NCBI GenBank assembly: GCA_021836665.1
Contig: JAKBHQ010000446.1
Location: forward strand, 1-5,931
Direction: 5' to 3'
DNA from: Thermoplasmata archaeon
GTDB lineage: Bacteria > Actinomycetota > Acidimicrobiia > Acidimicrobiales > Acidimicrobiaceae
Length of the DNA: 5,931 nt
Numbering within the stretch: position 1 is the stretch's first letter; each line of letters begins with the position of its first letter. Shown piece by piece: positions 1 through 4,871 of this stretch. The notes under the pieces were generated by a model, which was given only the letters and a program-made list of their open reading frames with translations, searched no databases and was not told the origin of the DNA. Made by a program: the position numbers and the translations under genes.

Positions 1-605
1 CGATCTATGTGTTCCTTCTTGGTATCTATGACGAATATTGCGTCTGGCAACCGAGTCAAATTTCTGATACCACCGAGGTTGGTCTGCAGCTTCTCCAACT
101 CACGCGAGAGCAGGAGTGCCTCCTTCTTCGGCATAGCGTCAAATCCGCCGTGTGCCTTGAGTTCCTCTAGCTCTCTCATCTTCTTCACCCGACCGAGAAT
201 CGTCTGGAAGTTTGTGAGCATTCCACCGAGCCAACGCTGGTTGATATAAGGCATGTTCGTCTTGATCGCATACTCGGCGATTGGATCCTGGGTCTGCTTC
301 TTGGTGCCTACGAACAGTACGATCCCGCCGCGGTTTGCCAAGTCTCTGGTATAGCGGTAAGCGGCTTCTATCCCAACCAGGGTCTTTCTTAGATCGATGA
401 TGTAGATGCCGTTCTTTTCGCCGTAGATAAATCGGCGCATTTTCGGATTCCACCTACGGGTCTGATGACCAAAGTGGACACCTGCATCTAGAAGCTGCGA
501 AAGCTTAACAACTGGCTCAACCGGTTTTCTTGGAACCGAACTAGACGCTCTAAGGCGACCGGAATACCAATTCGGCCCGTAACTTGTGGCAATTTGCCGA
601 GACAA
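1..605 (-). CDS. rpsB: 30S ribosomal protein S2, N-terminal part (runs off the window)
   Basis: S2 is a small-subunit protein bound on the cytoplasmic ribosome near S1 and the mRNA exit. The reading frame shows the hallmark S2 block AGVHFGHQTRRWNPKM, then FIYGEKNGIYIIDLRKT, GIVLFVGTKKQ, MPYINQRWLGGMLTNFQTI, the coiled-coil region around MRELEELKAHGG, and VIDTKKEH at the window edge. About 201 codons from the assumed start are present, so the C-terminal part is missing. The start is uncertain. Between the upstream in-frame stop (TGA, 698-696) and the conserved block there is no ATG or GTG. The only standard alternatives are TTG at 605-603 and TTG at 674-672, both without a clear Shine-Dalgarno. 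TTG 605 would give about 29 residues more than the usual S2 N-terminus. The gene lies downstream of whiG, as in Streptomyces, where tsf normally follows. Product certain, start not. Confidence 0.95.
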   Translation of the reverse strand, partial: MSRQIATSYGPNWYSGRLRASSSVPRKPVEPVVKLSQLLDAGVHFGHQTRRWNPKMRRFIYGEKNGIYIIDLRKTLVGIEAAYRYTRDLANRGGIVLFVGTKKQTQDPIAEYAIKTNMPYINQRWLGGMLTNFQTILGRVKKMRELEELKAHGGFDAMPKKEALLLSRELEKLQTNLGGIRNLTRLPDAIFVIDTKKEHID

Positions 606-707
606 GTGTAGTCCAAGTTGGAGGGTAAAAAGGCAATTAGCCCCAAAGGTTGAGACTTTAATTGAGCTACCCAAAAAAGAAGTGACTGATCCTCGTCATC
701 GAACAGA

Positions 708-725
708 TGCCGGCAGAGTCCGGCA
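708..725 (-). other. Short GC-rich hairpin in the rpsB leader
   Basis: TGCCGG (708-713) and CCGGCA (720-725) form a perfect 6-bp stem around a 6-base loop. Neither strand has a T-run directly after it, so it is not a standard intrinsic terminator. It could be a regulatory or stabilising element in the rpsB leader. Confidence 0.35.
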
Positions 726-917
726 AGTGGGACTTGGAAAAGACAAATCGCAAACTGAAATCAAAAAGGACCAGTCTGACCCCTCATCTAAAAAGGGAGC
801 AAGCGGCATTTTGTATCTTTTCGACTCCCCACACCCCAACGCCCTGGATATACCCGATTGATTGGCAAATTGGGCTTGAGAATGAGCCCTAACCCACCTC
901 CTAGAGGAGCTAAGCGG

Positions 918-945
918 AACCTATTCACGGCCGATTCTAACTCAA
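918..945 (-). promoter_or_regulatory. Candidate rpsB promoter
   Basis: On the minus strand a TTGAGT -35-like hexamer (945-940) is followed after 16 bases by TAGGTT (923-918), which keeps the T-A---T pattern of a -10 box. Transcription would begin near 911, giving a leader of about 300 bases before the rpsB frame. It is the best match I found in the gap, but similar matches arise by chance. Confidence 0.25.
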
Positions 946-999
946 GCTAGCCAATCTTTCTCATACGTAGCATTTAGTCAGACAGGTCGGCTCGTCTAG

Positions 1000-1818
1000 C
1001 TAAAACCGAACTTCGCGTTCCGACTCGGCCAGTTTACTCTTGAGTTGCATAACGGCTTTGGTATGTATTTGGCACACCCTGCTCTCGGTAACTCCTAACA
1101 CATTGCCAATCTCGGCGAGGGTTAGGCCTTCGTAGTAGTAGAGAGTCAAGACCATCTTTTCCCGATCACCCAGCTTGTTGATAGCATTCGCCAGAAGTTG
1201 CTTTGACTCCTCGACCTCGAATGCGGCGACTGGACCAGCGTGCTTATCGGCAATTGTGTCACCTAGGGTCATTCCTTCAACCCTGTCACCCGAGGAGATT
1301 AGTTCGTCGAGGGCAACCACACCGACAAAGGAGATCTGGGTAAAAATGTGCTGAAGGTCCTTAAATGAGACCCCCATCTCTTGGGCTATTTCTACGTCCG
1401 TTGGGTTACGAAGCAACTTGGCCTCGAGTGTCGAATAGGCCTTTTCAACCGACCTAGCCTTGGCACGAACCGATCGTGGCACCCAGTCGATCGACCTTAG
1501 CTCATCGATAATCGCACCCTTGATCCTGGCTATCGCATAGGTCTCGAACTTGATATTTCTCGACGTATCGAACTTATCGAGCGCGTCCATCAAACCAAAC
1601 ATGCCGTAGCTGACGAGATCCGCCTGGTCGATATTCTGCGGCAAGCCCACCGCTACTCGGCTTGCTACGTACTTCACTAATGGCGAATAATGAACGATCA
1701 GCTTGTCTTTGGCTAGACGATCACCGTCGAGCTTGAACGAAGCCCACCAAGAACCTAGATCTCCGTCAGAGTAGTAGTCCAATTCGTTATCCTCGAGGAT
1801 GAGAAGACCCATAGACAC
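1000..1818 (-). CDS. whiG: RNA polymerase sigma factor of the WhiG/FliA (sigma-28) family
   Basis: This is an alternative sigma factor that directs RNA polymerase to a developmental (WhiG) or flagellar (FliA) regulon. The 272 residues show region 2 at about 36-110 ([17 protein letters not shown], then [18 protein letters not shown] and [18 protein letters not shown]), region 3 at about 112-180 starting [12 protein letters not shown], and region 4 at about 210-266 with the helix-turn-helix [17 protein letters not shown]. Region 4 wording ([25 protein letters not shown]) is very close to Streptomyces WhiG, and placement before rpsB agrees. I chose GTG 1818 because AAGGAA lies about 10 bases upstream; ATG 1812 is the alternative. 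The start overlaps the end of xerC by 32 bases, implying coupled translation. In Streptomyces WhiG is held by the anti-sigma RsiG with c-di-GMP; no anti-sigma gene is visible here. If the host is motile it could instead serve flagellar genes. Confidence 0.95.
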   Translation of the reverse strand: MSMGLLILEDNELDYYSDGDLGSWWASFKLDGDRLAKDKLIVHYSPLVKYVASRVAVGLPQNIDQADLVSYGMFGLMDALDKFDTSRNIKFETYAIARIKGAIIDELRSIDWVPRSVRAKARSVEKAYSTLEAKLLRNPTDVEIAQEMGVSFKDLQHIFTQISFVGVVALDELISSGDRVEGMTLGDTIADKHAGPVAAFEVEESKQLLANAINKLGDREKMVLTLYYYEGLTLAEIGNVLGVTESRVCQIHTKAVMQLKSKLAESEREVRF

Positions 1819-2713
1819 TCATGAGTCTTTCCTTACTTACATGAGTGTAGATCTGGGTTGTGGATAATTCTACGTGTCCCAGGAGCTCTCCTACCGTTCT
1901 AATGTCCGCGCCAGCGTCGAGCATGTGAGTGGCAAAGGAGTGACGAAGGGCATGAGCCGAACCGCCCAGTCCCAACCTAACGAGCGACCGTCGGACCTGC
2001 CTTTGATCTATCCTCTTGCCGTGGGCTCCGAGGAAGAATGCCTCCGTAGGCTCCCTATTAGCCAGCAACTCTGCTCGCGGCCCGGACAAGTAGTTGCCGA
2101 TGGCCTCATCTGCTTTAATCGAATAGGGGACCCGTCTGACTTTGGAGCCCTTTCCTAAAACGGTGACCACCTGGATGCGGCGATCAAGATCGCCAAGATC
2201 GAGACTAACGAGCTCAGAAACCCTCAGCCCAGCCCCGTATAGAAGTTCGGCCATAGCCAGATCTCTTGCCAGAGCGACCTCTCGCTCCCGGTTGGTCGAG
2301 CCATGGCTCTCCAGATCAAGAGCGGCTTGCAACCTCGGCTTAGAGATTACTTTCGGTAACTTATTCGATGAGGACTTGGAGGTAAAATCGACCTCGACAA
2401 AGTCCGATAACACCTCAGCCTCAAGGAGGAATTTGACATATCGCCTCAGAGCTGAAGCGGCCACTTGCACGCTCCGTCGAGTGAGGTTGGAAGTGGCTAG
2501 CTTTGCCATATAGCGATCGACCGTCTTTGCATCGATCAAGGTAGGAGAGACTTTACCCTGAAGCTGAAGAAAGCCTACGAAGCGTCGAACCTCGAAGAGA
2601 TATTTATTTCTAGTCAGCTCTGACAAATCTCCAGTGGAAGTCATGAAGGCATTGAGGAGGAAGTCTCCAGCTATTCTCGACGAAACTACCTCAATAGACT
2701 CCATGGTAGACAC
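1787..2713 (-). CDS. xerC: XerC/XerD-type site-specific tyrosine recombinase
   Basis: This recombinase resolves chromosome dimers at dif sites together with a partner recombinase and FtsK. The 308 residues are full family length. A SAM-like DNA-binding domain covers about residues 15-105 ([18 protein letters not shown], then ALRRYVKFL). The catalytic domain has the complete set: Arg164 in GAGLRVSEL, Lys188 in [11 protein letters not shown], His254 and Arg257 in [18 protein letters not shown], His280 in [14 protein letters not shown], and nucleophile Tyr289. GTG 2713 is taken as start; ATG 2704 three codons later is possible. No Shine-Dalgarno is seen, but a -10-like CATAAT lies just before it, so the message may be leaderless. 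It forms an overlapping pair with whiG. Tyrosine recombinases also move integrons and phages, but the position next to whiG-rpsB and the intact sequence favour the chromosomal Xer role. Confidence 0.93.
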   Translation of the reverse strand: MSTMESIEVVSSRIAGDFLLNAFMTSTGDLSELTRNKYLFEVRRFVGFLQLQGKVSPTLIDAKTVDRYMAKLATSNLTRRSVQVAASALRRYVKFLLEAEVLSDFVEVDFTSKSSSNKLPKVISKPRLQAALDLESHGSTNREREVALARDLAMAELLYGAGLRVSELVSLDLGDLDRRIQVVTVLGKGSKVRRVPYSIKADEAIGNYLSGPRAELLANREPTEAFFLGAHGKRIDQRQVRRSLVRLGLGGSAHALRHSFATHMLDAGADIRTVGELLGHVELSTTQIYTHVSKERLMSVYGSSHPRG

Positions 2714-2721
2714 TCTAATGA

Positions 2722-2750
2722 ATTATGTGAATAAAAGCTAACTTTTACCT
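2722..2750 (-). promoter_or_regulatory. Candidate promoter for xerC-whiG, possibly leaderless
   Basis: On the minus strand CATAAT (2727-2722) has the A-T-rich form of a -10 box, ending 8 bases before the GTG start of xerC. Transcription would begin at or within a base or two of the start codon, which fits the missing Shine-Dalgarno and the common use of leaderless mRNAs in actinobacteria. Seventeen bases upstream the -35 position reads AGGTAA (2750-2745), a poor -35 that is one arm of the palindrome below. Inference from position and composition only. Confidence 0.35.
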
Positions 2751-2757
2751 CAGGTAA
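2745..2757. promoter_or_regulatory. Perfect 13-bp palindrome upstream of xerC-whiG, BldD-box-like operator
   Basis: TTACCTCAGGTAA has two perfect 6-bp arms around one central base. It matches the TNAC-N5-GTNA half-sites and spacing of the BldD box as I recall them from Streptomyces, though the central bases differ from the preferred CWG. It lies 32 bp upstream of the xerC start and over the expected -35 position, where a repressor would act. BldD with c-di-GMP directly represses whiG in Streptomyces, so the location is meaningful. A wider inverted repeat TAACTTTT (2739-2746) / AAAAGTTA (2780-2787) partly overlaps it. Confidence 0.45.
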
Positions 2758-2835
2758 TTGTCTATTGGCCACTCAAACCAAAAGTTAACAAGGCTGCGAA
2801 AAGTACACAAACAGCTACAGTCGATTCCAGTCCGT

Positions 2836-2877
2836 TGCATCTGAGTGACAAATAGTGAGTCCACTCATGATGATGCA
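2836..2877. repeat. 12-bp imperfect hairpin with a four-base bulge
   Basis: TGCATCTGAGTG (2836-2847) pairs with CACTCA (2862-2867) and GATGCA (2872-2877), interrupted only by an unpaired TGAT (2868-2871). Neither side has a clear T-run. It may close the low-coordinate end of the structured region, or act as a terminator for whatever is transcribed through the mobile-element remnants before xerC. The last base is shared with the next hairpin. Confidence 0.4.
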
Positions 2878-3180
2878 CCTTTTACAAGGTTCTCGTCTCG
2901 GACTTCATTCTCACTAGTCCGAGAGTTGTTCTCGCCTCGCCAAGCACGGCCAGCGTTACTGCTGGTCTTACACGCTCTCTCCAGATGATGAGTCGTCCCA
3001 TCATCTGAACTGCCGCCTGTAGTAAATGGCCCGGGAACGGACAGGGCGCTGGCCTCAGCTAGCCCAGGACTGATAACCGTGGGGTAGGCCACTGGTTCAG
3101 TCATTCGGTGTCCTGACGTCAAGCGCTGGCCTTGTGGTTTCTCGCTCATCTCAGTCGGGTCGTTACAACCTCCCCAGCAG
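2877..3180 (-). ncRNA. Highly structured non-coding region, probable intron RNA or TnpB-linked RNA remnant
   Basis: Read on the minus strand, this ~300-base stretch carries several good stems. CAGATGATG/CATCATCTG (2982-2990 with 2999-3007) is 9 bp plus a wobble. CTCGGACT/AGTCCGAG (2897-2904 with 2916-2923) is 8 bp with an 11-base loop. ACCTT/AAGGT (2877-2881 with 2886-2890) is capped by GUAA, a GNRA-type tetraloop. CCAGC/GCTGG lies at 2950-2954 with 2961-2965. TGGGGAGG near 3176-3169 can pair with CCTaCCCCA at 3088-3080, with one bulged A, enclosing the segment between. No convincing protein is encoded. GNRA-capped stems and the GAGAUGAGCGAGAAACC wording remind me of group II intron domain I. 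The other reading is the structured guide RNA made from the 3' end of tnpB elements. The orientation is inferred from the GUAA loop and its neighbours. Confidence 0.4.
3046..3132. repeat. Ten-base direct repeat inside the structured region
   Basis: GCGCTGGCCT occurs at 3046-3055 and again at 3123-3132 in the same orientation, 77 bases apart. Both copies lie in predicted stem-rich sequence and may offer alternative pairing partners, or mark an internal duplication. Confidence 0.4.
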
Positions 3181-3189
3181 CCCCCCGTC

Positions 3190-3223
3190 AAACCGGGCAT
3201 GCGATTCTCCCGCACACGGCTTT
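3190..3223 (-). ncRNA. Group II intron domain V remnant
   Basis: Domain V is the catalytic hairpin of group II introns. Directly after the maturase stop, the minus strand reads AAAGCCGTGTGCGG, a short loop, then TCGCATGCCCGGTTT. The lower stem AAGCCG/CGGTTT contains the catalytic AGC triad, followed by a bulge and an upper GCG/CGC stem, which is the domain V layout. Departures from canonical form are a U-C mismatch at the top of the lower stem and an apical stem about one base short, so the GNRA loop is not cleanly closed. A domain VI with bulged A is not obvious after it. The hairpin belongs to the same intron as the maturase fragment and is probably inactive. Confidence 0.7.
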
Positions 3224-3233
3224 CCGAGATCTT

Positions 3234-3467
3234 TCACCTCAGTGCATGCGCAGACTCATTTGCAATCCGTCCAGATAGTCGGTACATTCCAAGGCTCATG
3301 AGCCACCCGTGGTTAAAACGAGTGTCCCAGTTGCGCCCGTGAAGTCCGCACTTGTTACTAGCCAGGAGAGCCATCCGTTCGTGGATATAGCTGTTGATCA
3401 ACTTGAACTTCCTTGACGAGTTTCCATGTCGGAAGTATGCATGCCATCCCCGCAATATCGGGTTAGG
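3234..3467 (-). pseudogene. ltrA: C-terminal fragment of a group II intron reverse transcriptase/maturase
   Basis: The last ~77 residues of the hybrid frame match the maturase-specific (GIIM, domain X) end of intron-encoded proteins. The markers are NPILRGWHAYFRHGNSSRKF, INSYIHERMALLASNK, GRNWDTRFNHGWL and LGMYRLSG, ending at a natural stop. In the family this domain binds the intron RNA and promotes splicing. The reverse transcriptase domain and everything 5' of it are missing. The domain V hairpin follows 11 bases after the stop, the expected order for an intron, so this is the true 3' end of an intron joined to tnpB by insertion and deletion or by recombination. Confidence 0.85.
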
Positions 3468-4205
3468 CCTCTCTGAGAGGGTGCAGTTAAGCAGCCGGGC
3501 GTTGTTCTTGGCCAGGTGGCGCTGTACTCTGCGGGTGTCTTCTTTAGAACGTAGTCCGCCGATAGTTGGCAATACAATGGTGCGTCGATCATCCTCAAAG
3601 CGCATAGCTCCAGTGGTAAAACGAACTCTACCAGGGTCTGTGCGCTTGCTGGCGAACTTAGGAAAGCCGACCCTCTTACCCTTGCGCTGGCCTCGCTTGG
3701 ACTGCGACCAATTCGATAGTGCCTGCACCAGATCGGCAATCCCCGATGAGTATGCCCCTTTGGAGTTATCTCCCGACCAAGGAGCGATCTCGTTCTTCTC
3801 TTGGTTCCACTCTTTACGAAGTGCCTCCAGAGTCCATGGTATCGATTTATGGTCTGAGTTCTCTTTCTTGGCGTCCATGTCTGACTTGACCTTGGCTAGA
3901 GCCCAGTTGTAGGCGAAGTGTCTAGTGTCAAAGTGAGAACGGATACCAGATGCTACCTGTGGATCTTTTGGCCACTCGACCTCAAAGGTTGCGCCGATAA
4001 GCGTCCAACCGCTCGGGACCGACTTGCCAGCATCATCGCATAGTTGGAACAAGACACTGACCGATTCCACCGAGGAACGGTATTTCTCGAAATCTCCAGG
4101 GAGTGCACCCTTGATTGTAGGCTTGGCGCCGTTGGAGATAACCTGACCTCCGGTGAGATCGGCTACCTTCTGAGCCTGTGCTTTTGTTCGCATTACCGCA
4201 ATCAT
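3234..4205 (-). pseudogene. Open hybrid frame: N-terminal half of IS607-type TnpB fused to group II intron maturase C-terminus
   Basis: TnpB is the RNA-guided nuclease of IS605/IS607 elements. Residues about 68-246 are TnpB-like: EVEWPKDPQVASGIRSHF, RHFAYNWALAKVKSDMD, LRKEWNQEKNEIAPW, SKGAYSSGIADLVQALSNW, RKGKRVGFPKF, VRFTTGAMRFEDDRRTIVLP, then TRRVQRHLAKNNARLLNCTLSER. The RuvC-like catalytic half (Asp, Glu, Asp) and the zinc finger are absent. After about residue 246 the frame continues without a stop into a maturase domain. ATG 4205 follows the tnpA stop by 23 bases with GAGGCGG upstream. Residues 1-67 (KPTIKGALPGDFEKY and onward) are longer than the usual TnpB leader; I think a TnpB subgroup has such an extension but cannot confirm it. 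Nuclease activity is not possible. RNA binding by either half cannot be excluded. Confidence 0.85.
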
Positions 4206-4228
4206 TCACACACCGCCTCAATAGCTCG

Positions 4229-4781
4229 TTAGGCCTTTTTTGATGCCGAACGACGACCATAGAGACGCTCGCAAACCGATGTGAGTAACTCCGTGATATC
4301 GCGGACGAGATCATCGTCCACCTCGGCTCGGGTCGATCGCAACCAACCTGATAGGGAGACTTCTTGACCGAGCACCAAGGGCTGTCTCCACATAGTCAAC
4401 TCCGAACCGACAGAACCGATCACGATGCTCGACCAGAATCGTCGTGACATTGGGGTCTCCTAAGAGTGCCAGGGATTGACGACGATGGCCATTGAGCGCT
4501 GAGCCGACCTCGGTAACCACTTTGTCGATCTTGTATCCATTTTCTGTTGCCCATGTCAAGACCCTCGCCACCTGTCGGTCTAGGTCTGGCTTTTGGTCAG
4601 ACGATAAGACTCGTGCGTAGATAGCCGATGATCCGTGCTTTGACTCTTAGGGTTCTAAATCTCCGACCAAAATTAGCTTGCCAACTTTACGCGCTACGAC
4701 GGGCATCTTCCCTCTCCGATGCGACTTGTATGCCGTCTGAGGATGTATGCCTTGGGACAGTGCCCACTCACGCAAATTCAT
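4229..4781 (-). pseudogene. tnpA: IS607-family serine recombinase TnpA, inactivated
   Basis: IS607 TnpA is a serine recombinase with an N-terminal MerR-like DNA-binding domain that cuts and rejoins the element. From ATG 4781 the frame reads MNLREWALSQGIHPQTAYK and VARKVGKLILVGDLEP, the DNA-binding domain. It then meets TAA (4649-4647). The same frame resumes as AIYARVLSSDQKPDLDRQVA, then KVVTEVGSALNGHR and TILVEHRDRFCRFGVDYVE, the catalytic domain. At about 4330-4328 one extra base shifts the frame, and the C-terminus AEVDDDLVRDITELLTSV...RLYGRRS continues in another frame to 4229. The expected catalytic serine after YARV is Leu (TTA, 4607-4605), one base from TCA. Three independent lesions make this a dead gene. 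It stands 23 bases before the tnpB hybrid. Confidence 0.92.
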
Positions 4782-4803
4782 TAGATCTTGTTCTAGTGCA
4801 TCG

Positions 4804-4821
4804 TTGCGACAACTGTTGCAA
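4804..4821. repeat. Hairpin near the left edge of the IS607 remnant
   Basis: TTGCGAC (4804-4810) pairs with GTTGCAA (4815-4821) around AACT, a 7-bp stem with one G-T wobble. It lies just upstream of the tnpA start and could belong to the element's left end or to a terminator for the membrane-protein gene. Confidence 0.35.
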
Positions 4822-4822
4822 G

Positions 4823-4839
4823 CCCTTCTTACGGAAGGG
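4823..4839 (-). terminator. Possible terminator hairpin after the membrane-protein gene
   Basis: CCCTTC (4823-4828) and GAAGGG (4834-4839) form a perfect 6-bp stem with a 5-base loop, 33 bases past the membrane-protein stop on the minus strand. No T-run follows on that strand, so it would be an atypical terminator of the T-poor kind reported in actinobacteria. Confidence 0.35.
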
Positions 4840-4871
4840 GTTTGCGCTATGGTTGGTTCAATCCGATACGG

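Larger units (their letters stand above)
606..999 (-). other. Non-coding whiG-rpsB intergenic region, probable rpsB leader
   Basis: About 390 bases lie between the whiG stop and the rpsB frame, and no convincing gene is present on either strand. The two plus-strand frames here (586-861 and 707-892) are low-complexity and resemble nothing I know. On the minus strand the stretch holds a possible promoter (945-918), a compact palindrome CTCCTAGAGGAG (898-909), a GGGCT/AGCCC hairpin (872-876 with 885-889), and a TGCCGG/CCGGCA hairpin (708-713 with 720-725). A long leader with hairpins suits rpsB, whose expression is often autoregulated by S2, but I do not recognise a named S2 leader motif. In many actinobacteria an M23 peptidase gene sits between whiG and rpsB; none is here. 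Confidence 0.55.
2877..3467 (-). mobile_element. Degenerate group II intron fragment(s)
   Basis: This groups the maturase C-terminus, the domain V hairpin and the structured RNA region after it. The 3467 edge is where TnpB similarity ends and maturase similarity begins. The low edge is set by the GUAA hairpin and is a guess. No GUGYG 5' end, intact reverse transcriptase or clear 3' splice site is visible, so the intron cannot be mobile. If the structured part is indeed domain I material, the pieces are out of normal order (domain V before domain I), implying two truncated copies or a rearrangement. Confidence 0.5.
3468..4821 (-). mobile_element. Truncated IS607-family insertion sequence
   Basis: IS607 elements carry a serine recombinase (tnpA) followed by tnpB, in this order and strand, and lack terminal inverted repeats and target duplications. 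Here tnpA is a pseudogene and tnpB is cut after its first half, so the right end is lost to the intron junction at about 3467. The left end cannot be placed exactly; it must lie between the tnpA start (4781) and the membrane-protein stop (4872). I set it at the outer base of a 7-bp hairpin (4804-4821) as a working limit only. Confidence 0.75.

Noticed and set aside
139..453. 104-codon minus-strand frame
   Set aside because: It is an out-of-frame shadow of rpsB.
586..892. Two plus-strand reading frames (91 and 61 codons) in the whiG-rpsB gap
   Set aside because: They have no ribosome site or family resemblance, and they overlap the rpsB N-terminal frame and its leader.
898..909. CTCCTAGAGGAG with AGGAGGTG on the minus strand, like a strong ribosome site
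   Set aside because: The only nearby start codon, a GTG overlapping the motif, meets TAG two codons later, so it does not mark a gene.
1812..2715. The same nine bases TAGACACTC (1812-1820 and 2707-2715) at the starts of both whiG and xerC, containing GACAC, the WhiA core
   Set aside because: GACAC is far too common to argue WhiA binding, and the identity may be coincidence of two GTG-TCT starts.
2865..3215. 116-codon minus-strand reading frame across the structured region
   Set aside because: It starts inside the domain V hairpin and runs through strong RNA stems; the protein resembles no family I know.
3394..3912. 172-codon plus-strand frame
   Set aside because: It is the antisense shadow of the TnpB-maturase hybrid, whose motifs are clear on the other strand.
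4229..4450. 73-codon minus-strand frame as a separate gene
   Set aside because: Only its last part (AEVDDDLVRDITELL onward) is meaningful; it is the frameshifted C-terminus of tnpA.
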